64,000 nt of DNA, taken from assembly GCA_026008535.1 (NCBI GenBank), contig BRKX01000009.1:63895720-63959719 (forward strand), given 5' to 3'. Under the pieces are notes generated by a model. The model was not told the origin of the DNA and searched no databases. It saw only the letters and a program-made list of their open reading frames with translations. This document shows, in pieces, positions 11,674-23,690 of the stretch. The first letter of the stretch is position 1. Every line of letters starts with the position of its first letter. The position numbers and the translations under genes were made by a program. The stretch is from Perilla frutescens (taxonomy: Eukaryota > Streptophyta > Magnoliopsida > Lamiales > Lamiaceae).

Positions 11674-12834
11674 GGATAAGGGTCAAATTGGCCACTGAAC
11701 TTATTTTGGGGGCTCAATTGGTCCACTACAACTTTTTTGAGCTCAATTGGGCCACCGTGTTGTTAAAATCGGCTCAATTGGCCACCGACTGACAGAGCCC
11801 GTTAGTGGGATCGAAACGACGTCGTTTTATGTATTTTTTTACCCTGACCCATAACCCGACCCACCCTTAACCCCTAACCCGATCCAGTTTTTTATTTTAA
11901 TTTTTATTTTCGTCATTTTTGTGTTCTTGTGTCAAAAACCATTTTCCAGCCATGTTTTGGGTCTGAAACTTCAAAATTCCTTGTTACGGGTCGGAAAACA
12001 GCTGCTGCCGAGAAACTTCCCCAGATTCCGACGACCTTTTCTAGCTGCAGCTCTAAAAAATCCATTAAAAACAAGCAAAAATCACCTTCAAAAATTAACC
12101 AACTAAAATCCAAATCTGGGATTAAAACCAAATTACAAACACTCAAATCATGTCAAAAATCTAAATTCCAAGCCAACATTTCCTCTTTACCCAGCTCCCC
12201 CATCCCGCAAGCAAATCAACCAAAAAATCAACAAAAAAAAAACCCAACTACAAAACCACCCACTCCTGATCACTCTTCAGAATTTGAGAAACCCCTCTCT
12301 CCACCGGAATGGGACTTGCTCTCTCTCACCATCTCCACGGCGGAGACCGCCAATGAACCCTCCGAGGTCGGAGCTCACGAAGGCGGAAAGAGGCCGGAGA
12401 TCCTCCGCGTCAGGGGCGCTTCCACCAGAGTTGCCGGAGAAGAATCGATGCTTGTTGTAATTGAATGATTTGAAGCCGAACTTGATCTTCTGCCCTTGAT
12501 CGGAGTGGTGGTTTTGGGGATTTCACAAAGAACCCTAACTGCAGAATTAGGGATTTGAAATCCCCAAATTAACAAATCCGATTTTGTGCATTTTAGATCA
12601 TTGGGTCGGGTTAGGGTTAAAGAGTGGGTCGAGTTAGGGGTTAGCTATGGGTCGGGTAAAAAAAGAGTAAAATGACGTCGTTTTAGGTCCAGTTAACAGA
12701 GCCCGTTAGAGCTCCATCAGTCGGTGGCCCAATTAAGCCAATTTTAACAACGCGGTGGCTCAATTGAGTACAAAAAAGTTGTAGGGGGCCAATTGAACCT
12801 CAAATAAGTTCAGTGGTCAATTTGGCCCTTATCC
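11674..12834. mobile_element. Mutator-like element with internal unique DNA (Pack-MULE candidate)
   Basis: Long inverted ends of about 150-170 bp: GGATAAGGGTCAAATTGGCC on the left and the complement GGATAAGGGCCAAATTGACC on the right, continuing through AAGTTGTAG and GTTGTTAAAAT blocks to ACGTCGTTTTA. The next parts also mirror each other (CCCGACCC / GGGTCGGG). The central 11910-12600 part is different: markedly GC-richer, not palindromic, with a frame running 11929-12468 and coding-like composition. That is the pattern of a captured host fragment. I could not identify the source, nor a clean 9-bp target duplication in the very AT-rich flanks. Confidence 0.65.
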
Positions 12835-15280
12835 CTATAATATATAATATTTATAAAAACATATAAGAATTCAATTAACAAGATCAAAAGTCTCAACCTA
12901 AAACTTTCAAGTTTTATATATGTATCCTCTATTGTACAATCCTCAATAATTGATTTTATTCATTAACTATATACTAATAAACTTAATTGAGTTTATATTT
13001 TTAGTTTTATATGTTCACTGTAGTTATTTATATTACAATAAATTGAAGAAAACGCTTTATTAAATGCATTTTTAGATAAAATACACAATAATTATTAATA
13101 TTTCAAGACATAGAAAATATGTATTAATTAAATTAATTGAAATGATTCATTTATGTAATTAGTTGAATTACGTGGAAGACATCATGGATAATCGGATGTG
13201 TACTTGCACTTTTTTACCTAAATAAAATGGGTGCGGCGTATAAAGATCGAGAAAATTTTACTTTTGGTCCCATCGATGTCGATTTTGGTCTCAAAGGTTT
13301 CAAACTATCAGTTTTTGCCATGGAGTCACGTTTTCCGTTAAATATGGTGTCAATTTTGGTCTCAAATGAAAATTTTCCAAAATATCTTCAATAATTTTTT
13401 CAGATTTTTCCTAAAGGAAAAATTTATTATTATGGTTGATTATTTCATATATAATTAAATTCTTGTGAAGTAAAAATCAAGGGAAAATTTTTATTTAATT
13501 TAATTTAACAATATTGTTTATTAGGGTTTACCACATCTGAAAAACTACAATCCGTGCAAAGGTGTTTAAAGAAAACTACTAACAAGTGTTCTACGATATG
13601 TGGGTAACAGACGTAAGAACAGTAAATAAAAGGCAGTAAATTACGCATGAGATTCGTAACCTATTCGGTTAATCAATCTATTCTGGGGGGACTTCACCCA
13701 AACTTGAAGATTCGTTTGCTACTCCTTCATGAAGTGTATTTAGAATATTACACATACAGGACTCCCTCCTTATGTCACCCGTTCTTCTTCACGAACTCTT
13801 TCACTAAACGAAAGCTGTGAGATCCCCTCACAACCGTCGTGACACTAGACTCCCTCTACCTACCCACGACTTCAACTTACAATCTCTCCCGAGATTGCGT
13901 ACAAAATGGATTAAAAACAACCCCTCATGTGTTTCACTCAAAACACTAATAAGCTAGACTATCACGTTGATCTTTTTATGGAACAACTACTAGCTAATAC
14001 ATAGATCACAAACGAAAAATGACTCTCAAATAATATGCTAAGAGAATCTAATGAAGTCCCCACCGATTGTTGCAATAATTGGTGTTCATATAGCTTCACA
14101 CCAACATTACCGTTGGTCTTCAATCTTTGGTAATTTGGTAAGTGAATATTGGTTTGTGATCTTCCCAAACGTGTGTAGATGCTTTCCATGTGTAGTAGGG
14201 TAATTCAGCACGGTATCTACACCACAAGACAATCAAACGATCATATCTTGACCTTCCAAACCGGATCGGCGCAAGATCTTCATATTATGGAAACTGTCAT
14301 AATTAAACTGTCCTTGGGTATGTCAGGAACATCAGAGTGAACAGTTCACCAACTGTTCTTCAAAACTTGCACATCGGAACTTTTGTCTTTTGTCTTCAGG
14401 CACATACCCAAGAACATTGTCTTCTATATCTCGCCAAAACAAACTTCAAACAAACATTAGTGCATAACGATGTCACTAACATCTAATTAGAGTTTATAAT
14501 TATTTTTACTATTAATTAGTTTTCAATTAATAATTCATTATTATAGTTGATTATTTCATAATTAAATTCTTGTGAAGTAAAAATCAAAGAAAAATTATAA
14601 CTTTGATACCTACATCCTGGACATTCATTATAAAAAATCGTATTTTAGCGATGGAAGCGCGTCAAACCAAGCCTAGCCCAAAATATTAAAAAATATATAA
14701 AATAATAAAATATTTATAAAATTATAAATAAAATAAATCTGAAAAGGTAAACTAAATAAAAATATTAAAAAAATTATATTCGTAATTAATTAGTAAGTGA
14801 AAAGTAAAAAATAAAAATTTTAAAAAATATTACATAATATTAAAAATTAAAAAGAATTAAAAAATAAAATGTTTAATAAATATAGGCCTAAAAAAGGGCC
14901 TTCAAAATTCTCGCTCACCAGCCCAACAGTTAAGGCTTGGGCACGCCTTATTTGTAATCTGCTCCTGTTCCTTCTTAGGCTCCACAACTCAACAAATTTT
15001 AAAATAAAATCTTAAAATACGGAGTCCGTCATTAATACTTATGTACATTTAATTAATTTTAATTAAAATATAACAACGGACGAATTCTGTCATAAGTTAT
15101 TTGCTGATTTAATTAATTAAAAAATAAAATAATAACGACGGAATATGTCTATCATTAGCGATTTAATGAATTAAAATATTTAAATTTAATAATGAAACCA
15201 TTCCTTCGTTAATAATTTGTCCTATTTAATTAGTTTAAATTAAAAGCTAACTACAGATAAACATTTTAACATAATGTATA
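12835..15280. other. Intergenic DNA, probably old transposon remains
   Basis: No gene is supported. At 13258-13390 there is TTTTGGTCCCAT..TTTTGGTCTC sequence like the ends of the Mutator-type elements at 46.3 and 53.1 kb. The stretch 13530-14480 is less AT-rich, non-coding in all frames and looks like retrotransposon-derived DNA. It is bracketed by two copies of AAATTCTTGTGAAGTAAAAA (about 13463 and 14564). The part 14640-15280 is low-complexity AT DNA with GACGGA-type motifs. Confidence 0.4.
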
Positions 15281-16668
15281 TCAACTGGTTGCATAAGCTT
15301 ACGAATAAAATTTGAAGTTACTTTGAATAATAGAATTAGTTTTCTAAGAGCATGTGAGCATGAGTATCAATTTTGAAATCATTATTTATGTTTTTATATT
15401 CAACCAATTGCAATTTTAATTTCATAGATTTTTTAGAGCACGTTGCTCTAAAAAAACCATTTTCATATTTAAACAATCCTTCCATGTTTTAATAGTATAT
15501 ATTTATATACAGAAATTATTGGCATTTTTTCAACATGCATTACACGTGTGAAGTTAGCAACATAAAAAAACACACATTTTTAGAAGAAAAAAAATAACCA
15601 AAATTCACTTATTACTTGTCCTACTTCCAAGTAAAAAATTATTTTTTCTATCTTATTTTCATCCTAACTTATAACATACAAATTTTTTTTTGAATAATTT
15701 TTCTTATTTTCCTTTTTAGATGATCCACCTTCTTTTTTATCATAATATAATTTATCATCTTTTAGATAATTGTGTGTTCTATTTTAAGTTTTTTTTTTAA
15801 TTATTTGATCAAAGTTTCACTAGTAATTTTTAATAAATTGATTGGGTTAAATAACAAAGAAGTTAACAACTTTGTTTGTTCAATTAAATGAGGACTAAAT
15901 CTAAATGAGATCAAATAGATAAGTAGAGAGGGCTATTAAAATAATAAAATTTGTTGAGGAACCTCTCAAACCACAACATGAAAATACATGAACTTGAGAA
16001 AATGTATTATAGAAGTAGAATGATCTACTAAATAAAAAAAATGTTGAAGGATCTACTGAAACAAAACATATATAAAAATTTAGTGACATAAAAATGAGTT
16101 AACCCAAAAAATTATTTTAGAAAAGCGCTACTTTTGCTGCAAAACATTGTTAACAATTAAATATCCATTATAGTAATATCTTTTCAAAAAATCAAAATAA
16201 CTTTGTTTTTTATTTTCTTTTTTAATTATTTATCAATTTAAATATGTTTAATTCATAATATTGTAATGCATTTTATTTTTTATTTACATGTGTTCATAAC
16301 ATTATTTAGTAGTCTTCAGTAAATAAAATTGATTGGAAAAAATTATTATTGATTAATAAATTGCACACAATATATTTATTTATCAATTTAAATATGTTTA
16401 ATTCAAAATATTGTAATGCATTTTATTTTTTATTTATATGTGTCCATAACATTACTTAGCAGTCTTCCGTAAATAAAAATGATGAGAAAAAATATTGTAG
16501 ATTAATAAATTGCACAAACCATATTTCTTCTTTACAAGTCCAATACAAGAAAAATTATTTAATTCATACTGTTTTATATTTAAAAATCACTTATATAATT
16601 TAAATATTTTTTATTTAAACCTAAAATACATAAAATGATCTTCGTGAATTGGACGGAAGATATACTGG
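15281..16668 (+). mobile_element. Helitron-like element, copy A
   Basis: Homologous along its length to the element at 28955-30788. Both begin at TATATCAACTGGTTGCATAAG, consistent with a 5' TC next to an A, and both end after AAATGATCTYCGT. Here the 3' end is a decayed hairpin (CTTCGT..ACGGAAG) followed by CTGG and a host T (16665-16669). It contains an internal near-repeat of TATTTATCAATTTAAATATG at about 16226 and 16376. No rolling-circle transposase frame is present, so it is non-autonomous. Confidence 0.6.
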
Positions 16669-17721
16669 TATTTGATTAAATAAAGCTTCTCGTCGGGTTT
16701 CACGATTGGAATATGCATGATTTACATTCTTTGCACACGTCTCAAGTAAAGGCTTGAAAACTTTAAAGCACTTTTATCAAATAAAGCTGTTATTACATCT
16801 TTACATAAGATCATTCTCGTATTTTTACCGTTTTACGTTATTAAACCTCTTTTTTTTTTTTTTTTTATTAAACCTCATTTTAAAGACTAATTTTGTCACA
16901 GGCATTAATTATGAGTGATATACAGTGCAAAAATTATTTAACTTAATTTATGTACATTAAAGGGCGAATAATATGATGTTTATGTTTTTTAAACTTCATG
17001 TAATAAAGATCACTCACAATGAGACAAATTAGACTAAAGTAAATTAATGCTAACTTCTTTCATAAATAAGATCGATTATCTTTTTTTTTTTTTTTTGGCT
17101 CTGTAATAATTCTTACCTTTTAATTAGTTTCCAGTTTAAGATTATTAAGCAGTGATGATCATTTTATTATTAAAATTTTTGATTATTTTTAATTTTCATT
17201 AAATACTTTTTATTTCGAATAATCACATGCTAATTAAGTGAATTTTACTCCCACCCTTAATTATACGAAATGGTGGACATATATATTATTCACAAAAACT
17301 TGCATCAAATTAACTCGTCTAGTGGGCCAAGATTTATATTACAATGTTCAAATTTAAATATATTTTTATCAGTGCTTAATTGTATTTGAATCCGATGTTA
17401 AGATGGGCGTCCACACGGATGAATTATTTATAACACTTTGTGCACTATTGCGTACACTACAATTTTTATTTTTATTTTTTATTTCAATTTAAATTTTGTG
17501 TGCTTAAGTTTAAATTTTCAATAATTAATTAGGATTGACTATAACCTAATTAGGTTATATAATTAATTTTTATATTTAATCTTCAGTTTTAATAATTCAT
17601 TATCTCCTTAATTATATATCATAATTGGGTATGATCCACCGTAGTTAATAATATGATTTCATCTGGTTCAAAAGCCTTATCTTCAATAATTCACAAGGGA
17701 CCCACAAGTTTTGAATCGTAA
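16669..17721. other. AT-rich intergenic DNA
   Basis: No gene, RNA gene or bounded element was recognised. Homopolymer T runs lie at about 16851-16866 and 17080-17096. Confidence 0.5.
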
Positions 17722-18268
17722 TACTCCATCCGTTTTCGTTTTGATTGATTTTTTAGTAGTTTTATTTTGTGTCAAAATGTTTGTTGTTTTAGATATTTTA
17801 ACACCCTTTCTCCCAATTTTAACCTTACAAATATATGGAGAGAGAAAATTTTGCCAACTTTTTAGGAAAGGGGAAGACTTGGGTTAGACCGCGTCTCATA
17901 TATGAGACGGGTCAATACTCACATGTAGGGATCATTATTTATGGGTGAAGTATCATTAACTCACATGTGAGTATCATTATTTATACACGCAAGTAAGTAT
18001 CATTATTTATGCGTGAAGTATCATTAACTCACATGTATCATTATTTATGGATGAAGTATCATTATTTATAGGTGAAGTATCATTAACTCATATGTATTGA
18101 TCCGTCTCATGTATGAGACCGTCTCATACAAGTTTTTATCTTTAGAAAAACATAAGAGAATAAGATTTTATTTGATATAGAAAGAAGTGATATATTAGTC
18201 CAAAAAATTAATTGTTAATTCTAGATTAAAAATCCTAAAATAACAAATATTATAAAATGGAGGGGGTA
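17722..18268. mobile_element. Stowaway-like MITE carrying a nested element
   Basis: The ends are TACTCCATCCGTTTTC and the complement of TACCCCCTCCATTTTAT, the conserved CTCC-TCCG terminal sequence of Stowaway (Tc1/mariner) MITEs. The expected short interior is interrupted by another repeat at about 17875-18137, which explains the unusual 547-bp length. Confidence 0.65.
17875..18137 (+). mobile_element. MITE with GAGACGGTCTCAT ends, first copy
   Basis: Begins AGACTTGGGTTAGACCGCG and has ATATGAGACGG near both ends. The centre is made of short repeats of TGAGTATCATTATTTAT, GGGTGAAGTATCATTAA and CTCACATG. A second copy in the opposite orientation lies at about 31822-32010. Confidence 0.65.
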
Positions 18269-18569
18269 CGTTATACGAAACGTATGCATTACAGAAGGAA
18301 AATCATTTATGGCATAGTAAATATATTTACAAAATCAATAAAATATGGTGTCAAATTTAGGAGAAGGAATTTTGCAAGCTTCCCGACAAGTTCAAACTAT
18401 AAAGTCGGCAAGGAATATATTTCCACCCTTCCAACTTTCTTTTTAATCAGTTTTTCTCCCAAGCTACTTCGTGATTCTTTCCTTTTTTATAATTTTTGCT
18501 AAATTAGAAAAAGTAAAATAAACAATAAAAAATGTATCAATTTTCAGTTGAAATTTTTGATTGCACATT

Positions 18570-18935
18570 TGGTGTTGCATTCCATATTGCACACTCGATT
18601 TTCTTAGTTTTTTTTTCAAATTTTTTCCTTTATTTCAATTTCTTATGCTTTAGTTTAATTTTACACTTATTATTTAGAATTTATCAAACCCAATTAGGAT
18701 GCATTGTAATTTTTTATTATTTAATTTAAATTTTGAATTATTAATTCATTATTTGAAAAATTAAAGACTAAAAATATATATATAACCCTAATTGGGTAGG
18801 ATGAACCCTAAATAATAAGTGTAAAATTAAACTAAAGTATAAGAAATTGAAATTAGAGAAAAAAAAATTGACAAAAAATTGAAAAAATCGAATGTGCAAT
18901 ATGAAATGCAACATAAAATGTCCAATAGACGATTT
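18570..18935. mobile_element. Long fold-back MITE
   Basis: The left half (18597-18695: TTTCAATTTCTTATGCTTTAG, TTACACTTATTATTTAG, CAAACCCAATTAGG) is the near-perfect reverse complement of the right half (CCTAATTGGGTAGGATGAACCC, AATAATAAGTGTAAAATTAA, AAGAAATTGAAATTAGAG) at about 18786-18895. Transcripts would fold into a hairpin of over 100 bp. Related sequence occurs at 10291-10681, 24630-24960 and 50520-50770. Confidence 0.7.
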
Positions 18936-19380
18936 GAAATGATCAATTTTACGCTAGATAGACAGCATTAAACTTTCCCAATTAATCAGACATGTAATTA
19001 CAATTCTTGCATTTTTTTCTCAAAAAAAAAAAACAATACATTTCTCGCATTTATTAAAATCAAACTACTCTATTCATTTCAAATTAATTTTATAATGTAT
19101 TTAGTTAATATAATTTTAAAGTTGTATAATAATTTCAATATTAAGGTAGTATTATATATGTGTGTGTGTATATATATATATATATTGTTATATTCTTAAG
19201 AAATAATTATAAACCAGTTGTGTAATACTTTTTCAAGTGTGCAAGTACCTCGACTTGATTTTATAAATGTAATATTATAGTATTTCTTGTAGTTATTAAT
19301 ATATGACAATTATAACACTCGGATTATCAAATATATTTGTTAGACCTTGACAATTGATAATTGATACAAGATAGCAAATC

Positions 19381-19456
19381 CCACACAGGGGCGGGGTTTA
19401 CTCAGTGCGCACCACGGTAGCGGCTGCGGGTTACCCTCGACATTCAAAAAAAAAAA
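19381..19456 (+). mobile_element. Very short retroposon with A-tail and target duplication
   Basis: About 65 bp of GC-rich sequence (CACAGGGGCGGGGTTTACTC, CACGGTAGCGGCTGCGGG, TTACCCTCGACATTC) ends in an A-run of 12 or more. It is flanked by AAGATAGCAAATC at 19368-19380 and 19457-19469. A perfect 13-bp duplication with an A-tail shows LINE-machinery retroposition. The body is either a 5'-truncated LINE 3' end or a short SINE. Confidence 0.8.
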
Positions 19457-19504
19457 AAGATAGCAAATCGCGACTCAAACATATAGCTATGGGTCTTATT
19501 TTTA

Positions 19505-19915
19505 ATTGAGAAGCACTTGTGTGCACTAGGTGCACCATCAGGCGCATTGACCGAGTCAACGCGTTGATCGGTCAACGCCGGAAAATACACGTTGACCCGG
19601 TCAACTCAAAATCAGTATCAACTGTAACATTAAAAAGTATCACTCAAAAGCTCAAGAGTATCACCTGTATCTTTAAAAAGTATAGGCCAAAATAAATAAA
19701 TAAATAAATAAAAACCCTCAAAATCAGTATCAATCGTAATACTAAAACGTATCACTCAAAATTCAAAAAGTATCATCTGTATCCTTAAAAAGTATCATCT
19801 ACTTTACCATTTTTCTTTATTGCGGGTTGACCGGGTCAACGCGCGTTGACTGCGTTTGACCCGGTCAAATGCGTTGACCGTCTAATATAAGCTTATATAC
19901 ACCTAGTGCATGCAA
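19505..19915. mobile_element. MITE with GTTGACC-rich ends, copy 1
   Basis: The left end GTGTGCACTAGGTGCACCAT with CAACGCGTTGATCGGTCAAC mirrors the right end TTTGACCCGGTCAAATGCG and CACCTAGTGCATGC. The middle repeats AAAATCAGTATCAA, AAAAAGTATCACTCAAAA and TCACCTGTATC. Relatives are at 25194-25400 and 34185-34515. The ends contain many TTGAC cores, the W-box motif bound by WRKY factors; whether that matters here is inference. Confidence 0.6.
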
Positions 19916-20215
19916 GTTTTTGCTTTTTTAATAAAGTTAACTATAGAAGGCCCATGATAAACTTTGGTGAGAATATATATACTTATTTACCATAAAAGAA
20001 ATATTCAAAGTATTCAATTCTTTCCTTTGTTATCAATCTATCGTACCCTTAAAAAAAAAAAAAATTCTACCGCACATTTGTTTTCGAAGATACACGCATG
20101 CATGCGTGATGCGTGTATATATAGAGAGGTTCTAACGTGTGACCATACATGCCAAGCTAGTCTTACAATTACAATTTGCATTATTAAACACACACACACA
20201 CACACACATCTTGAT

Positions 20216-22650
20216 ATGGCAGCGGAGAAGCTGCTTATTAACCATTTTTGTCATGAACATCCATTAATTCTCACCCAAAATTTCATTTCTAAGGAGCCTC
20301 TAGATTGTTTTGCATGTGAAAAACCCATAGTTTCGGAGTGTGTGTACGCGTGCATAGAGCACAAATATTGCAATAATAAAAGTAGAAGCGTGATTCACAA
20401 AAAATGTGCAGAATTACCTACACAAATTTTGCATCCCTCACACCCCCACCATCCTCTTCACCTATTTGAAGACCAAGTGACCGGGTATAGGTGCAATCTT
20501 AGGTACCGATGTCATCGTTGTGATTTCGACATCGACATAACATGCAAGAAACTAAGCATGGATGAGTTGTTTGGAGAGAGAAGCTTAACACACCCTAGCC
20601 ACCATCACCCTCTCACGCTCATGAGGAAGCTGCCTTGTTTAATTGGGTGTGATGCGTGTGGCACTGAAGATCGGGACATCGTGTACTCGTGCTGCGCGTG
20701 CGACTTGTTCATACACAAGGCTTGTGCATTGCTGCCCACCTCTCTCCCAACAAATCAACACCACCATCACCTTTCACTGGCCTTTTGTTTCCCGATCAAA
20801 TATCGAAAATACACATCAGTGTGCTATCGCCTATCTGTGATGAGTATTTTAATTTGACATGCTGGCTCTACTATTGTGGTGATTGCAGATACTTTTGTCA
20901 TCTCAAGTGTGCTATATCCACAGCTCAGATCGCCAAACAAGACTTTTTGTAAGACTATATATATATATATAGAGGCAAAAGTTATTTTAGTCACTTAAAC
21001 TTTTAAAAAACTTATTTTAGCCAAATAAGTTTTAAACATACTTATTTTAGCCACTTTGGATGAAAATACCCCTGCGCTGGCAATGCGCGCAACACGCAGG
21101 GGTAAAATTGTCATTCTGGCTAAAATAAATATATTTAAAATTTAGTTGCTAAATTAAGTTTTTTTAAAGTTTGACCGGCTGGTTTTATATATAGAGGCAA
21201 AAACTATTTTAGCCACTTGAACTTTAAAACATACTTATTTTAGCCACTTTGGACGAAAATGCCCTTGTGCACGCTAGCATTGCGCGCAAAACACTGCGCG
21301 CTGGCAATGCGTGCAACACGCGGGGTGGCTAAAATAAATATGTTTAAAAGTTAATGGCTAAATTAAATTTTTTTAAAGTTTGACCGGCTAGTTTTATATA
21401 TTTCCACATATATATGTATGTTCGACCACATCTTGCATGCTTTAATTATATTAATTTTCATCCATGTTGATTTTAGGAGCAAAGATGAGACAACTGATCT
21501 AATTGAACTCCCATTACATGACATTTCAAAGGAGTTAATCACTCCTTTTGTGATGAGAGAAGAAGGCCTTCACAGCATCCCTAATGTAAATGACATGCCA
21601 GAAACGGTAAAAATGCCGGAAACCACTGCGAAATTTTCGTTTCTTTTCAATTATCACAAGCATCCTTTGAGTTTAGTTTTAGAGGATCACAACGAAGCAG
21701 CAACAAATGATGATGATGATGAGGAGGAGGAGGAGGAATTGAAGATATGCGACTTATGCATAGCACCCATATCTTCTCCTCCATATTACGAATGTGTTGC
21801 TTGCAAATATTTTGTCCACTCCATTTGCTACTTGTTACCCAAAACTTTATCTTCTTCTTCTTCTCGTAACTTTTGTGGTGACTGCCCAAACACACATAAT
21901 AAAATCCATAAATTCACCCTCTATACAAGCTCTAAAGAAAGGCATATTATCGACTTGCTGTTTTCATGCGGCCTTTGCAAACTTAAGACAAACGGAATAG
22001 GGTACCAGTGTGAAGAGTGCAAGATGAAGATAGATGTGAGGTGCGCGTCTCTGCCAACAACTATCAGGCATGCATCTCACCCGCGTCACAAAGGACTAAT
22101 CATGGCTAGAATACTACCAGAAGATGAAGGCGGCATAAAGAGGAAGTGTCATTGTTGTCATGAATACCCCTTTTCAACCGGCAGCATTGTATATCGATGC
22201 AGCAACGACGATTGTGATTTTGTATTGCACTTCAGATGTGCTTTGCTGCCGCAGAGTGTAACAAGGCCAGATTCGGACAAGCACCCACTGGTGTTGACGT
22301 TTGATGCCTCTCCAGACCATCCCTCTGATTTTTTCTGCGACGTTTGTGAAACAGAAATGCATCCCAAGAGGTGGATGTACCATTGTCGTCAATGCGATAA
22401 TTCTTTACACATTTCTTGCATCCATCACAAACTGTTCATATATCTTAGCTCTGTGTATTTCAAATTTGGGCGGCGACTTCAGTTGGATTATATTCACCCT
22501 CACTCTCTCACATTCAAATTATCCATTCTCAAGAAACGGTGTAACATTTGTAGTAAGGATATCTTTGCCGGATTCGGATTCGAATGTGCATCGTGTAACT
22601 ATCTTGTGTGTTTCAGTTGCGGATTTAAAGAGATATGTAATAAGATGTAA
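20216..22650 (+). CDS. DC1 (cysteine/histidine-rich C1) domain protein, one frameshift
   Basis: Plant DC1 proteins carry many Cys/His zinc-binding modules and have been tied to hormone and stress responses; biochemical roles are mostly unknown. Exon 1 is 20216-20948 and exon 2 is 21477-22650. The 528-bp intron has GT-AG ends and matching phase: TT plus G rebuilds a Leu codon, giving ..AKQDFL-SKDETTDLIELPL.. as expected for this family. Modules such as HPSHPHHPLHLFEDQVTGY, YRCHRCDFDIDITC, GCDACG, ICDLCIAP, YQCEECKMKIDVRC and FFCDVCETEM are clear. Between about 20818 and 20840 the frame changes by a net loss of one base: upstream frame ends ..KYTSVCYRL and stops at 20857, the downstream frame continues ..ICDEYFNLTCWLYYCG. 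Corrected, the product would be about 635 aa, normal for the family. It may be a pseudogene, a sequencing error or a recent mutation; every other part is intact. Confidence 0.8.
20967..21412. repeat. Two tandem MITE-like copies in the DC1 intron
   Basis: Two copies of about 220 bp start at AGAGGCAAAA (about 20972 and 21194) and end at AAGTTTGACCGGCTRGTTTT. Each has CTTATTTTAGCCACTTTGGA near its start and GGCTAAAATAAATAT, its complement-like partner, near its end, around a GC-rich core (GCGCTGGCAATGCG). They fill most of the intron. Their side-by-side arrangement points to duplication after insertion. Confidence 0.7.
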
Positions 22651-22770
22651 TTTCATTTTTTAATCATCAAGCGAAGTAATCTACATATATTCATGTTAGC
22701 ATGTACATTGTCATCATCTCTATTATACTTTGTCAACCAGAAATTGAGAATCGTATTGCTATTTAATTTA

Positions 22771-23690
22771 GGGAGAAGGTTCATTTTGATCATATAACTA
22801 TTTTTGTAGGAACGTTTTGATCCCTGTTTACCTTTTTGGTTCAAAATGATCACATAACTATTTTAAAGGTTCAATTTGGTCCTTGTTTTGATCCTCTAAC
22901 TAATAGAGACAGAGACGGAGACGGAGAGAAACGACGTCAATAACACCGGTTAAAACACACACTAACACATACTTAGATTATTTTACACATTAACACACAC
23001 ACTTTTTACACACATGTGAATTTAATACGAAATTTCCTCCATTTTCGCATATTTGAAGCTTGTTATAATATAAATCTAATAATTAATGTTCAGTTTCAAC
23101 ATAATTTAACATAATTTGAATGTCCAACAATCAAAATTCAAAAAATAGGCTTGAAGAAGTCGTGATTTGAGTGAAACTCAATTAGGATATGAGAGCCATA
23201 AATTACTCTATGAAATATTATGAATAAGTGAAATTATATTGTGTAATATGAATCATTATTATATGATAACATAAAAAAAACAATAAAAAATCATACAAAA
23301 AATAATCATTTATGTTATGCTAAATAAAATAATTAAGACTTTTCCACACAAACATAAAATAATAGAGGATTCTTTGTGAAAATCGAGAAAATTTCATGTT
23401 CAATCCATATGAGGATTCTTTGTGAAAATCGTGGAAATTTAGTGTTCAATCCATATGTGTGTTAATGTGTGAAATAATCTAAGTATGTGAGAAAAATGTA
23501 TGTTAGTGTGTGGTTTAACGGGTATTGTTAACGTCGTTTCTCTTATTCTTCATCTCTGTCAGTTGAAGGATCAAAATAAAGACCAAATTGAAGCTTTAAA
23601 ATAGTTATAGGATCATTTTGAACCAAAAAGATAATAAGGATCAAAGCGCTCATACACAAATAGTTATATGATCAAAATGAACCTTTGCCC
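22771..23690. mobile_element. Mutator-type non-autonomous element, 920 bp
   Basis: Perfect 9-bp target duplication TTTAATTTA (22762-22770 and 23691-23699). The ends are GGGAGAAGGTTCATTTTGATC and the complement GGGCAAAGGTTCATTTTGATC, with inverted-repeat similarity running about 170 bp to ACGACGT. Inside lie two direct copies of GAGGATTCTTTGTGAAAATCG (about 23365 and 23412). There is no transposase frame. It lies about 120 bp past the DC1 stop codon. Confidence 0.85.

Noticed and set aside
11929..12468. 179-codon frame in the Mutator-like element as an independent gene
   Set aside because: Low-complexity Lys/Ser/Pro-rich product with no recognised domain, inside a transposon; treated as possible captured DNA only.
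13530..14480. Complete LTR retrotransposon
   Set aside because: No LTR pair, primer-binding site or polyprotein frame could be shown; only left as a possible remnant.
21418..22650. Separate DC1 gene starting at the ATG at 21418
   Set aside because: The first 20 codons lie in the intron; the acceptor at 21475-21476 and the matching phase make this exon 2 of the gene starting at 20216.
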